Shown here in pieces: positions 8,790 to 16,813 of a stretch of 64,000 bases of DNA. The notes below the pieces were generated by a model. That model was not told the origin of the DNA, searched no databases, and saw only the letters and a list, made by a program, of their open reading frames with translations. Numbering within the stretch: position 1 is the stretch's first letter; the number at the start of each line of letters is the position of its first letter. Source of the stretch: Leisingera caerulea DSM 24564 (GTDB lineage Bacteria; Pseudomonadota; Alphaproteobacteria; Rhodobacterales; Rhodobacteraceae); contig NZ_AXBI01000001.1 in the NCBI RefSeq assembly GCF_000473325.1, positions 36,356 through 100,355 on the forward strand, in the 5' to 3' direction. The position numbers and the translations under genes are program-made.

Positions 8790-10238
8790 ATGTTCTCACT
8801 CTCCCGTCCCGATCTGTTGCTGCAGGACGCCTATCTGAATGGCGAATGGCAGGGACGCAGCACCCGTTTCCCGGTGCACAATCCGTCCACCGGCGAAGTG
8901 CTGGCCGAGGTGGCCGATTGCACGGTCGAAGACGCCAGGGCGGCCATTGACGCGGCAAAGGCCGCGCAAAAGAACTGGGCGCAGTATACCGGCAAAGAAC
9001 GCGCAACAGTTCTGCGCAAGTGGTTCGACTTGATGGTTGCTCATGCTGACGACCTCGCCGCGATCCTGACCGCCGAGATGGGCAAACCGCTCAACGAAGC
9101 AAAGGGCGAGATCATGTATGGCGCCAGCTTCATCGAATGGTTCGCGGAAGAGGCCAAGCGGGTTTATGGCGACACTATCCCCGGCCATCAGCGCGACAAG
9201 CGTATTATGGTGTTAAAACAGCCGGTGGGCGTGGTCGGCGCGATAACGCCCTGGAATTTTCCCAACGCCATGATCACCCGCAAGGCTGGTCCGGCGCTGG
9301 CGGCGGGTTGCGCCATGGTTGTCCGGCCTGCCAGCGAGACCCCATTGTCAGCTCTGGCAATCGCCAAGCTGGCTGAGGAAGCAGGCATTCCTGCGGGTAT
9401 TTTCTCGGTGCTGCCATCGACCGACAGTAAGGGTATCGGGCTGGAATTCTGCGAAAACCCGGCGATGCGGAAAATCAGTTTTACTGGATCCACCAATGTT
9501 GGCAGCATCCTGATGCGCCAGGGCGCGGGACAGATCAAGAAGCTGTCGCTGGAACTGGGCGGAAACGCGCCTTTCATCGTGTTCGATGACGCCGATCTGG
9601 ATGCTGCAGTCGAAGGCGCGCTGATCTCGAAATTCCGCAACGCCGGCCAGACATGTGTCTGCACCAACCGGATATATGTGCAGGATGCCGTCCATGATGC
9701 CTTTGTGGAGAAGCTCTCAGCGGCCGTAGCGGCTCTTCCGGTTGGCGACGGTTTTGCTGAAGGCACTGCCATTGGGCCGCTGATCAGCGAGGCTGCGGTG
9801 GAAAAAGTGGGTGAACACATCAGCGATGCCGTTTCCAAGGGTGGGCAGGTGACCGTCGGCGGCAAGCGGCATGATCTTGGGGGCACCTTTTTCCAGCCGA
9901 CGGTGATTGCCGGGGTAACCCAAGAGATGGCGGTGGCACGAGAAGAGACCTTTGGCCCGTTGGCGCCTGTTTTCCGGTTTTCGGAAGTGGAGGAAGTACT
10001 GAATGCAGCCAATGACACCGAGTTTGGCCTGGCGTCGTATTTCTACAGCCGCGACTTGACCCGGATCTATCGAGTAATGGAGGAGCTTGAATACGGAATG
10101 GTAGGCGTTAACACTGGTTTGATCTCTACCGAAGTAGCACCTTTTGGCGGGGTCAAGCAGTCAGGTCTTGGCCGTGAAGGATCAAAATATGGGATCGAGG
10201 ATTATATGGAGCTGAAATACTGCTGTTTGAGCGTATGA
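8790..10238 (+). CDS. tgnE: Succinate-semialdehyde dehydrogenase, TgnE/GabD-like (482 aa)
   Basis: GabD-type aldehyde dehydrogenase oxidising succinate semialdehyde to succinate for the TCA cycle. Features: PWNFP with Asn156, FTGST cofactor loop, Glu255 in ELGGNAPF, catalytic Cys289 in NAGQTCVC, and the C-terminal KQSGLGREGSKYG substrate region of the GabD group. The usual Lys of the VVKPA motif is Arg179 here (VVRPASE), which is unusual. The start at 8790 has only a weak GGAG about ten bases upstream. It closes the putative trigonelline operon, consuming the semialdehyde made by the hydrolase. An IS6 copy begins only 20 bases after its stop. A truncated homologue lies at 60702-61315. Confidence 0.85.
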   Translation: MFSLSRPDLLLQDAYLNGEWQGRSTRFPVHNPSTGEVLAEVADCTVEDARAAIDAAKAAQKNWAQYTGKERATVLRKWFDLMVAHADDLAAILTAEMGKPLNEAKGEIMYGASFIEWFAEEAKRVYGDTIPGHQRDKRIMVLKQPVGVVGAITPWNFPNAMITRKAGPALAAGCAMVVRPASETPLSALAIAKLAEEAGIPAGIFSVLPSTDSKGIGLEFCENPAMRKISFTGSTNVGSILMRQGAGQIKKLSLELGGNAPFIVFDDADLDAAVEGALISKFRNAGQTCVCTNRIYVQDAVHDAFVEKLSAAVAALPVGDGFAEGTAIGPLISEAAVEKVGEHISDAVSKGGQVTVGGKRHDLGGTFFQPTVIAGVTQEMAVAREETFGPLAPVFRFSEVEEVLNAANDTEFGLASYFYSRDLTRIYRVMEELEYGMVGVNTGLISTEVAPFGGVKQSGLGREGSKYGIEDYMELKYCCLSV

Positions 10239-10258
10239 GGGAGATATACAAGTCTGCC

Positions 10259-11067
10259 GGCATTGCCAACTTATTTGCACCCGGCTGAATGCGGCCTGCT
10301 CCGCGCCCGTCATGCGGTCATCTCGAGTGCGTAGCCGTTCCAAAGATCAAAGGCATCGGATCGGGCGTGGCGGTACGATGTGGCGGTAAGACGATAGCGG
10401 CGGGGACGGAAGAACATGTTGATCTGGTCATGTGCGTCCAGAAATCTCTGAGCCTGTCCGGGTGACTTGAACCGCCCCATGAGTTTCTCTCGCTTGCGGG
10501 TTGGCCGATGGGATCCTTCGATCCGGTTGTTCAAGCCCTTGTGCGCCCGATGATCAGCATTCGCCACGAGGTTGCGGATCGGCCTGATGTAACTGCGCAG
10601 CTTGTCGGTGATCACGACCCGCGGCGCGCCAAACCGGTCGATCAGCCGCTTCAAGAACCGGCTGGCGGCCTTTGCATTACGTTGCTTTTGCACGAGAATG
10701 TCGAGCACATTCCCATTCGCGTCGACTGCCCGCCAAAGCCAGAACTTCACGCCATTGATCGGAACAACGACTTCATCCAAGTGCCATTTGTCACTGGCGC
10801 CCGGCCTGTCGCGCTTGATGCAATCGGCGAAATGGCGGCCAAACCGGTTCACCCAGTTCCGGACGGTTTCCCGGCTGACCATCACGCCGCGTTCGGCCAG
10901 CAGATCCTCGACATCTGCCGTGCTCAGCGCAAACCGATGGTAAGCCCAGACGGCATAGGAGATGATCTCGCGGGGAAAACGAAAGCCCTTCAGGCGTCGA
11001 ATTGTCGGCACGGTTTTCATGATGACCGCCTATCCCGACGGAACCCCGTGATCAACTTGGCAATGCC
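10259..11067 (-). mobile_element. IS6 family insertion sequence, copy 1 (809 bp)
   Basis: One of four practically identical 809-bp elements. Ends are inverted repeats GGCATTGCCAA and TTGGCAATGCC. The eight bases on the two sides (AGTCTGCC left, GTTCCAAG right) do not match, so there is no target duplication; this copy has taken part in a deletion, inversion or replicon fusion since it arrived. It separates the tgn operon from the rnk-like stress island. Confidence 0.95.
10310..11020 (-). CDS. IS6 family transposase (copy 1)
   Basis: Single-ORF DDE transposase of 236 residues. An N-terminal zinc-ribbon-less helix-turn-helix region (residues about 20-60, ending [14 protein letters not shown]) is followed by the rve/DDE domain with Asp in DKWHLDE, Asp in [10 protein letters not shown] and Glu in [13 protein letters not shown]6 enzymes move by replicative cointegrate formation, which is why copies commonly end up flanking segments in either orientation. 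The gene is intact and probably active. Long open frames on the opposite strand of this gene are antisense shadows. Confidence 0.95.
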   Translation of the reverse strand: MKTVPTIRRLKGFRFPREIISYAVWAYHRFALSTADVEDLLAERGVMVSRETVRNWVNRFGRHFADCIKRDRPGASDKWHLDEVVVPINGVKFWLWRAVDANGNVLDILVQKQRNAKAASRFLKRLIDRFGAPRVVITDKLRSYIRPIRNLVANADHRAHKGLNNRIEGSHRPTRKREKLMGRFKSPGQAQRFLDAHDQINMFFRPRRYRLTATSYRHARSDAFDLWNGYALEMTA

Positions 11068-11417
11068 GTTCCAAGATTTCGCATTCAATCCTGACCGGTT
11101 CCACAGGGTGAAACCAAGTTTCAGGATTATGCGGCTCGATCCCGAAAACGAGTTAGACAATGGGGGCAGCGCCCCGCAGCGGCGCGCGGCACGCTTGCAC
11201 CGCAGCTTGGGCAGGTTTCCGGGAGCCTGAGTTGAGACATATCGATACCCTATTATTGCGAACATCAGAGTTCAGGTAACAATTCTCCCCGGGTTCGCAC
11301 GGAGTGCGCTGCTCCCCGGGGCAGAGGCGGAATAAGAGCATCTGCACAGCGCCGCGGACCTCAGGATTCTCCCATCACGATGTATGGGACTCTGCCCTGC
11401 TGCCGGGCGTTGCCATG
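11068..11417. other. Intergenic DNA between IS6 copy 1 and first rnk-like gene
   Basis: An open frame of about 53 codons runs on the plus strand from the IS6 end to 11230 and may be the tail of a gene cut by the IS; I do not recognise it. A nested hairpin follows: CCCCGGG at 11287-11293 can pair with 11314-11321, enclosing CGCAC/GTGCG at 11296-11308. It lies about 100 bases after the stop of the rnk-like gene on the minus strand and may be its terminator, although no T-run follows. Confidence 0.4.
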
Positions 11418-11837
11418 CTATGCATCCGGGCCGACATTAAGCACCGTCAAAGAACGCTCCTCCCCATCAAGCGGTTTCCAGCGGAAAGACGCACCTTCGG
11501 ACAGGCCGATTAACGCCACGCCGACCGGCGTCATCAGTGAAATGCGTCCTTCGGAAATATCGGCTTCTTCCGGGAACGTCAGTGTCACCGTTTTGGTCTG
11601 GCCAGTAGATTCGTCGCGATAGGTGACTGAGCGGCCTATTGCCACGACATCACCGCGCAGTTTTCTGGTGGTAACGACTTTGGCGCGCTCGATTTCTTCC
11701 AGCAGCCGGTCAGCCAATTCAGGTGTGCGGTTGAGGGCCCCCTCAGCCAGTGCTTCAAGCTTGTCCAGCGTCTCGCGGGCAAGCACGACTTTGGGTTGCC
11801 GCCGCGATGGGCGGGGGGCATTGTTAGGCGTCATCAT
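11418..11837 (-). CDS. Rnk-like nucleoside diphosphate kinase regulator (139 aa), paralogue 1
   Basis: GreA/GreB-superfamily small protein. After a basic, proline-rich N-terminus comes a short coiled region (LDKLEALAEGALNRTPELADRLLEEI) and then the C-terminal FKBP-like domain with VTYRDESTGQTKTVTLTFP and DISEGRISLMTPVGVALIGL. E. coli Rnk binds RNA polymerase in the secondary channel and influences nucleoside diphosphate kinase; this protein keeps that domain order and size. The start has GAGGAAAAACTC upstream. It is 87 bases downstream of the second rnk-like gene on the same strand, so they may share a transcript. It is one of four relatives in 5 kb. Confidence 0.85.
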   Translation of the reverse strand: MMTPNNAPRPSRRQPKVVLARETLDKLEALAEGALNRTPELADRLLEEIERAKVVTTRKLRGDVVAIGRSVTYRDESTGQTKTVTLTFPEEADISEGRISLMTPVGVALIGLSEGASFRWKPLDGEERSLTVLNVGPDA

Positions 11838-11924
11838 GAGTTTTTCCTCTTTAGAGCACCGGATACCCGGTGGTGTGTGTCCGTGGGTTTTTTGCAGTGA
11901 TTGATCCGCAGGAACGGGCAGCGG

Positions 11925-12353
11925 TCAGGAAGAACTGAAGACCTTGAGCACAACAAGCGTGGCAATGCTGCCGTCCTCGCGAGGCAAAGGAGCCTTTTGC
12001 AGGATCCGCATACCCAATAGTGCCGCGCCCAGGACCGAAGAAACCCTGATAAGCCGCTGCGCGGGTACCGCGTCCATTGTAAGGGTGCCCTGCTGGGCGC
12101 CACCTCCGCTGATCATGAATTCAATTCGGCGGCCGGACACTACCAGGTCATCGGGGACCGGCCCGGTTATGCGTCTTGCGCCGTCGTTTTTGGCACGCAA
12201 AATTGCTGCCGCCTCCAGGGACAAGGAGCCTAAGGCCAATACCTGCTCCAGCTTGTTTGCATCGCTGTCAGTAAGCGAATAGGCATGAGGTTCGATGTTC
12301 GGGTAGAATACCCGCTGACCGGCCATGCTGCCGGTTTTTTCACAAGTAAGCAC
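11925..12353 (-). CDS. Divergent Rnk/GreA C-terminal-domain protein (142 aa), paralogue 2
   Basis: Distant member of the Rnk/GreA-C family. The C-terminal half has RIEFMISGGGAQQGTLTMD and SVLGAALLGMRILQKAPLPREDGS, the counterpart of the PVGVALIGL segment of true Rnk proteins, while the N-terminal helical part (SLTDSDANKLEQVLALG) replaces the usual coiled region. GTG at 12353 is chosen because GGAG lies seven bases before it; an ATG at 12326 is an alternative. A two-hairpin leader and conserved upstream block lie at 12429-12522. Closest in the window to the protein at 14185-14664. Function is not established; binding to RNA polymerase is a family-based guess. Confidence 0.65.
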   Translation of the reverse strand: MLTCEKTGSMAGQRVFYPNIEPHAYSLTDSDANKLEQVLALGSLSLEAAAILRAKNDGARRITGPVPDDLVVSGRRIEFMISGGGAQQGTLTMDAVPAQRLIRVSSVLGAALLGMRILQKAPLPREDGSIATLVVLKVFSSS

Positions 12354-12428
12354 GATCGCTCTCCACAAACGGGGGTTACCCGCTGCAAGCGGGGGGAAGC
12401 CCGCTATCAAGGTTTTAGGGTGAAGAAA

Positions 12429-12485
12429 CCTCGGGAGGCCGCGACAACGCGTGTTTCAGGCCGCCCGAGGAAACGGGCGGTTCAG
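12429..12485 (-). ncRNA. Candidate structured leader (a), upstream of rnk-like paralogue 2
   Basis: Read on the minus strand, CTGAACCGCCCG begins a leader in which CCGCCCG and CGGGCGG (12461-12467 with 12474-12480) form a 7-bp hairpin. The same inner arm also belongs to a longer hairpin, 12429-12440 with 12459-12470, twelve pairs with one mismatch. The two cannot form together, so the RNA could switch. The same order of elements is found at three other genes of this island. No ligand or family is recognised. Confidence 0.5.
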
Positions 12486-12494
12486 AAGAAGAAA

Positions 12495-12522
12495 CCGTGC
12501 ATATGACTCGCGAATAATCATG
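12495..12522 (-). promoter_or_regulatory. Conserved upstream block (a), probable promoter
   Basis: On the minus strand a 28-base block begins CATG and has TCATAT near position 18, ending CACGG, just before leader (a). Equivalent blocks stand at 14788-14815, 16883-16910 and 17057-17084. TCATAT could be a -10 element, with TTGGCG about 17 bases upstream in this copy. Sigma factor or activator unknown. Confidence 0.4.
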
Positions 12523-12674
12523 CCGCCAAGATGGTCACCTGCCATATGGAAGTCAAGCCTCCGCCCGGGTCTATTGATGGACAATCCGCGCTGCGGCGCG
12601 GCCACGGTGACCTGCCCCCCGCAAAATCCCTCACCATGAAGTAGAGTCTGCCCAACCTATGTAGGAGCAGACGA

Positions 12675-12938
12675 ATGCGTAAGAGCCGTTTCACCGTGGC
12701 GCAAATCATCGGGATGATCAAAGAGCAGGAAGCCGGGATGCCGACGGCGGAGGTGTGCCGTCGGCACGGCCTGAGCCCGGCGACCTTTTACAAGCTGAAG
12801 TCCAAGTATGGCGGCATGGAGGTGTCGGAGGCCGCACGGCTGAAGGCGCTGGAGGATGAGAACGCCAAGCTGAAGCGGCTGCTGGCAGACACGATGCTCG
12901 ACAACGTGGTTTTGAAAGACCTGCTGGGAAAAAGCTGA
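12675..12938 (+). CDS. IS3 family transposase OrfA
   Basis: 87-residue OrfA with the Tnp_1 helix-turn-helix (FTVAQIIGMIKEQEAG, then EVCRRHGLSPATFYKLKSKYGG) and a leucine-zipper helix (LKALEDENAKLKRLLADTMLDNVVLKDLL). In IS3 elements OrfA and OrfB are joined by programmed -1 frameshifting near the A-rich GGGAAAAAGC at the end of OrfA, which is present here at about 12926. The ribosome-binding site TAGGAGCAGACG precedes the ATG. Confidence 0.93.
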   Translation: MRKSRFTVAQIIGMIKEQEAGMPTAEVCRRHGLSPATFYKLKSKYGGMEVSEAARLKALEDENAKLKRLLADTMLDNVVLKDLLGKS

Positions 12939-13833
12939 CGACACCGAAAGAGCGGCGAGAGGCAGCGCTCAATGCAATGCGGGATCATGACATCTCGCAG
13001 CGCAGGGCCTGCCGGCTTGTCGGTGTCGACCCTAAGACGGTCCGGCGCGAACGCCCGCCCGACCATCCCGAGATCCGCCAGGAGATGAAGGAGATCGCTG
13101 GCAAACGCCGCCGGTTCGGCTACCGGAGGATCGGCGTTCTGCTTGAGCGCAAAGGCATGATCATGAACCACAAAAAACTCTACCGCCTCTACCGGGAAGA
13201 AGGCCTGGCGGTGAAGCGGCGGCGGGGCCGCAAACGCGCCCGGGGTCGCGCACGCCGATGCCCGAAGCCACACGGCCGAACCAGCGCTGGTCCCTGGACT
13301 TTCTGGCAGACAGCTTCGGCGCCTCGCGGAAGTTCCGCATCCTGGCCGTGAACGATGACTGCTGCCGGGAAAACCTGTGCCTGGCTGCGGACACCAGCAT
13401 TTCAGGCGAGCGCGTTGCCCGGGAGCTGGACGCGCTGGTCCGGATCTACGGAAAACCCGCTTGCATTGTCAGCGATAACGGGACGGAATTCACCAGCCGG
13501 GCAATCCTGAAATGGGCCGATAGGAACGGCGTGGATTGGCATTACATTGACCCAGGAAAACCGCAGCAGAATGCCTTCATCGAGTCATTCAACGGCAGTT
13601 TGCGGGACGAACTCCTCAATGAAGAGCTGTTCGATACCCTGGACGATGCCCGCCGCAAGCTGGCGCTGTGGCGCTACGATTATAACAACGTCAGGCCTCA
13701 CTCTTCGCTGGGGAACAGAGCGCCAAAGCAAGCGCGGCAGGCGCTTGAGCTAATTGAGGGCTCCGCGCCCGCCGCGCTTGCCAAGCCCGAAACCGACGAC
13801 TACCAAAATCAAACCCGCAGACTCTCCTCATGA
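12939..13833 (+). pseudogene. IS3 transposase OrfB, disrupted by a frameshift
   Basis: The integrase-like DDE half of the transposase is complete in content (WSLDFLAD, VSDNGTEF and IESFNGSLRDELLNE give the D, D and E), but the frame changes near 13241-13245. Upstream residues up to GRKRARG lie in one frame and the rest from MPEATRPNQRW in another. Adding one G to the CCCGGGG run restores a continuous protein reading ARGSRTPMPEA, so a one-base deletion, or a sequencing error in a homopolymer, is the likely cause. If real, this copy cannot move by itself. Confidence 0.85.
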
Positions 13834-13859
13834 GCGAGGGACCAGCGGGGGGCAGGTCA

Positions 13860-14184
13860 ACGGCCATAGGCGGTCAAATTGCCGTGGGGATGATGAAGGG
13901 GATGAACTTTGCGAGCGGCTCGGAATTGCTTGGGTTACGCTTGATCCCAATCCGGGGAGTGGAGAACCGAAACTCAGCAGCCGGGTGAATTGCCCAGGGT
14001 TCCGCGCGCCCAATCGGGTGGTACAAAGATTATAAGCATAGCGCCGCACTTCCCTGTGCTCGGCACGACGAGAGCCAAGCGCATTCTTGGAGCATTTAGG
14101 CAAAAAGCGTGCTGCAAATAGGGCCCGAAACAATGGGTAACCGGGCGGCTTTCCGAGAGTTGAGATTTCACGTGGAAACCGATG
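13860..14184. other. Intergenic DNA downstream of the IS3 element
   Basis: No gene recognised. If the IS3 and one ACGG copy are removed, an ATG at 12575 opens a frame of about 50 codons ending near 13985; the peptide has no recognisable features and I do not call it a gene. The stretch next to 14185 would carry the end of the minus-strand transcript of the rnk-like gene. Confidence 0.4.
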
Positions 14185-14664
14185 CTACTGGTGTGGGGCA
14201 TTTGCCCTGCCAAGCGTCTGGTTTACATCGATGACGACGACAGCATCAATATCTCCGTTGTCCCTCAGCAGCGGCGCTTTCTGTAGCATTTGCATACCAA
14301 TCAGCGTTGCGCCAAGAAGTGTTTCGACAGGCAAGTGTTCCGCATTTGGGTTAGGATCAAAGGTAAGCAAACCTGATCGGATGACCCTGTCATTTGTCAT
14401 GTAGGCGACCTCGCACCCTGCAGTAACAAGGTCCTCCGGCGCAGGTTCCGGCGCCCCGCGTGAAATGCGGAGTTTGTGCCGCAGGAATCCGGCAAGCAGT
14501 TCAGGGTTCGCGGAACCTTTCAGATTCCCATGGCTCAGAAGGCGCTCGATGCCGACACGATCGGCAACGGTTAGGGCGAAGCGAAAGCCAACGGGCGCGC
14601 CTTCTGCCAATGATCGAACAAAAGCTCTGCTGTGCATGGGGTTGTGAGGCCAAGGCCTGAACAT
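14185..14664 (-). CDS. Divergent Rnk/GreA C-terminal-domain protein (159 aa), paralogue 3
   Basis: Sister of the protein at 11925-12353: both carry the LGA-LIGMQMLQKAPL-RD-G signature near the C-terminus (here TLLGATLIGMQMLQKAPLLRDNGD) and a preceding beta-rich AYMTNDRVIRSGLLTFDP segment. The N-terminal FALTVADRVGIERLLSHG helix stands where Rnk has its coiled region. The start at 14664 follows GGGAGGAAGACC, a strong ribosome site. The leader (b) at 14721-14778 lies about 60-110 bases upstream. The family link suggests RNA polymerase or nucleotide-kinase regulation, but no function has been shown for this branch. Confidence 0.65.
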   Translation of the reverse strand: MFRPWPHNPMHSRAFVRSLAEGAPVGFRFALTVADRVGIERLLSHGNLKGSANPELLAGFLRHKLRISRGAPEPAPEDLVTAGCEVAYMTNDRVIRSGLLTFDPNPNAEHLPVETLLGATLIGMQMLQKAPLLRDNGDIDAVVVIDVNQTLGRANAPHQ

Positions 14665-14720
14665 GGTCTTCCTCCCGGAGCGTACGAGGGCTCCTTTGCT
14701 TGTCTCAAGGAATTGAGCAG

Positions 14721-14778
14721 CCCCGGGTGGTTGGATCTATGCCCGCACGCAAACCACCCGGGGATCCGGGCGGTTCAG
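14721..14778 (-). ncRNA. Candidate structured leader (b), upstream of rnk-like paralogue 3
   Basis: Here the long hairpin is perfect: CCCCGGGTGGTT at 14721-14732 pairs with AACCACCCGGGG at 14752-14763. The competing short hairpin joins 14754-14761 to 14766-14773 with one mismatch. As in the other copies the transcript would start CTGAACCGCCCG. The perfect complementarity with different bases from copy (a) argues that pairing, not primary sequence, is kept. Confidence 0.55.
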
Positions 14779-14787
14779 TAGAAGAAA

Positions 14788-14815
14788 TCGAAAATGATTC
14801 TCATGTAGCAACATA
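14788..14815 (-). promoter_or_regulatory. Conserved upstream block (b), probable promoter
   Basis: Minus-strand block beginning TATGTTG, with TCATTTTCGA at its downstream end, in the same place relative to leader (b) as the blocks before leaders (a) and (c). Confidence 0.38.
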
Positions 14816-15018
14816 GGAGGAGAATCAGACATACCCTCTGATCTGTCAACGGTCCTACCGCTCCGATATGCGCTTATCGCTTGGCGGTACGCCCCGGTGG
14901 TCCCTTGCCAGAAGGGATCACTAAATTGTCGCGTGCCAGTTGCAGCGGTTTTGGCAGGTTGCCCCGAATGCGTCCTCCTGACTGCGGCCAAAACGCGGTC
15001 AGTGAAGGATGAAGGGCG

Positions 15019-15912
15019 CTACGTGTCGCCGGATGACGCGGCCGGGATCACCTCTATCCGGCGATAGGGGGCGATGGTTCCGGCATTGCGCAGCGCCTCG
15101 TCCACAAGAGTGAAAACCTCGTCGCGGCAGTCGATATCGCGGTCGAACCGTGACAGCCAATAGCGTAGCGCGTAGGTAATACCACCTTCTTCGTAAGCCA
15201 GAACACGCACGTCCGGCGCAGGATCCAATTGGATAAGTTTCGCACCCCTCAGGGCTTCCAGCATCACCTCACGCGCACGGTCGATTGGCATGCTATGATC
15301 CAGCACGATGTTGACCTGGGCGCGGTATTCCGGCTTGGGCGCAGAGTAGTTGGTAATGCGCTGCCGTGCGATCTGGCTGTTGGGCAGGATCATATAGGTG
15401 CGGTCACGGGTCAAAAGGCGCGTGGTGCGCCAGCCGATCTCGATCACCTTGCCGCGCGCTAGCCCGTCGATATCGATCCAGTCGCCGATACGGAACGGCC
15501 CTTCGACACCAAGGGCAATTCCCGACAGCGTGTCGGCCACGACGTTGCGGATCGCAAACCCAAGCAGCGCCAGTACCAGACCGGAGCCTGCAAGCGCGCC
15601 GAACGCACCTTGCCCCATGAACAGCGACACCGTTGCGGCAAAAGCAATCAGAAACAGCAGTGCCGCAATTATATCTTTGAGCAGCCGCGGGTAGGGCCGC
15701 CGCCGCACTGCCGCCTGATCAAGCGCTAGGGACGTGATCCGGCTAACGAGCCACGCCGCTGCAAAATAAGCCAGCGCAGTGACAGCGGGCAAAAGGGTTT
15801 CGCTATCGTTAAAAAATCCGGCCGGCCACGATGGCGACAGGAGCAGCCCAAAGCAAATTAGCGTCAACAGGGTCGGCCACAGAAGCCGGCGGATATGCTG
15901 CTTCACGCTCAT
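15019..15912 (-). CDS. MscS family mechanosensitive ion channel (297 aa)
   Basis: Small-conductance mechanosensitive channel, opened by membrane tension to release solutes on osmotic downshift. Three N-terminal membrane segments (residues about 8-28, 40-58, 82-103) precede the pore helix with the glycine/alanine pattern GQGAFGALAGSGLVLALLG, then the beta domain IRNVVADTLSGIALGVEGPFRIGDWI and a C-terminal alpha-beta region. Size and order match MscS of about 290 residues. A TATAAT hexamer lies 41-46 bases before the start. Its placement among rnk-like genes supports a general envelope and osmotic stress theme. It lacks the leader seen at the rnk-like genes. Confidence 0.92.
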   Translation of the reverse strand: MSVKQHIRRLLWPTLLTLICFGLLLSPSWPAGFFNDSETLLPAVTALAYFAAAWLVSRITSLALDQAAVRRRPYPRLLKDIIAALLFLIAFAATVSLFMGQGAFGALAGSGLVLALLGFAIRNVVADTLSGIALGVEGPFRIGDWIDIDGLARGKVIEIGWRTTRLLTRDRTYMILPNSQIARQRITNYSAPKPEYRAQVNIVLDHSMPIDRAREVMLEALRGAKLIQLDPAPDVRVLAYEEGGITYALRYWLSRFDRDIDCRDEVFTLVDEALRNAGTIAPYRRIEVIPAASSGDT

Positions 15913-15953
15913 GACCGGACCCCGCGCCCTGCAGCTGTTCGCGGCAGGGTTTC

Positions 15954-15959
15954 ATTATA
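15954..15959 (-). promoter_or_regulatory. Possible -10 element of mscS
   Basis: TATAAT on the minus strand, about 41 bases before the mscS start. No good -35 hexamer is seen at 16-18 bases, so this is only a candidate. Confidence 0.35.
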
Positions 15960-16154
15960 GTTTACGCAAATTGCGCAATAGCCGACGCAGGCCATTTCGC
16001 GGACTCCAAAGAAACAGTTGATGGATGGCATTGATGCCTGTTGATTGCATGTCACCCGGATGGCGGCCTGCAGACCACATCAGGTCAGCTTGGCCCTCCA
16101 GGAGAGCTGCGGCATGGCGTAACGCCTCGCCATGCTTCAAAAAACACCGAAGCG

Positions 16155-16595
16155 TTACTGGCTATCGGGGTCAGACGTATCTTCCACACGGATCACCGTC
16201 AGCATCCGGCGCTGGCGATTACGTGTGTCCCAGTGAAAAGCAGCGCCTTCGGACAGTCCCAGCAGCGCGACACCGACCGGTGTCATCACCGAAACCCGCT
16301 GACGCGCGATATCAGCCTCCTCAGGATAGACAAGTGTGACGGTTCTCTCCTGGCCGGTCGCCTCGTCTCTGAAAACGACGCGGCTGCCGATCCCGATCAC
16401 ATCCCCGGGCATCCGCTCAGGCGGAAGGATCCGGGCGCGGCTCAGTTCGTCCAGAAGACGATCGGCAAGCGCCGGATTGCGGCTGAACGCGCCTTCAGCA
16501 AGCGCCTCGATGTGGGAAAGCTCGTCAGCATTTATTATGATATGCGGCTGATCAGTATGGGACGTGCTGGGTGCCTTGGTCATAGCGGTAGACAT
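16155..16595 (-). CDS. rnk: Rnk-like nucleoside diphosphate kinase regulator (146 aa), paralogue 4
   Basis: The most typical Rnk of the four: helical DELSHIEALAEGAFSRNPALADRLLDEL, then VVFRDEATGQERTVTLVYPEEADIARQRVSVMTPVGVALLGLSEGAAF. It is clearly paralogous to the protein at 11418-11837 over its whole length after a variable N-terminus. Rnk proteins bind RNA polymerase and affect nucleotide pools. AGGATC upstream supports the ATG at 16595. The 710-base region before it holds two divergent leaders, one for this gene and one for the DUF1127 gene, implying coordinated control. Confidence 0.87.
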   Translation of the reverse strand: MSTAMTKAPSTSHTDQPHIIINADELSHIEALAEGAFSRNPALADRLLDELSRARILPPERMPGDVIGIGSRVVFRDEATGQERTVTLVYPEEADIARQRVSVMTPVGVALLGLSEGAAFHWDTRNRQRRMLTVIRVEDTSDPDSQ

Positions 16596-16813
16596 GGGTC
16601 TGATCCTTTGTTGATGGCCGGAGAGAAAAAGGGGCGGGGCGCTGCAGGGCGTTCCGTCAGGAGCGGTTCGGCTTCTGTCTGCCTGCGTCGGGCAAGGTGG
16701 AAAATGGGATGAGATGTGCCTGCGGCGGTAGCGATACTTCGGCTGCCATGACTATAGATCATAGCATCTCCGCCGACGGCGATGCGTCAGTTACCGTTCA
16801 GGAATTTGAGGAG

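Larger units (their letters stand above)
12608..13859 (+). mobile_element. IS3 family element (IS407-type), 1252 bp, with 4-bp target duplication
   Basis: Terminal inverted repeats TGACCTGCCCCCCGC (left) and GCGGGGGGCAGGTCA (right) bound two overlapping transposase frames. The flanking ACGG is present at 12604-12607 and at 13860-13863, a 4-base target duplication as expected for this IS group. The insertion is therefore simple and fairly recent. It lies between the promoter block of rnk-like paralogue 2 and the DNA upstream of the 14-kb gene. Confidence 0.93.

Noticed and set aside
10508..11230. A 240-codon plus-strand frame through IS6 copy 1, repeated at the other copies and joined there to pyc, istB or abgT pieces
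   Set aside because: Antisense to the conserved DDE transposase; it exists only because of the transposase codon pattern. Only the non-IS parts are real gene fragments.
11287..11321. Fifth possible copy of the two-hairpin leader
   Set aside because: It has CCCCGGGG arms and an inner hairpin, but lacks CTGAACCGCC and the upstream block, and lies downstream of a gene. More likely a terminator-like hairpin.
12575..13985. Small gene split by the IS3 insertion
   Set aside because: Removing the IS gives a frame of about 50 codons, but no ribosome site or motif supports it.
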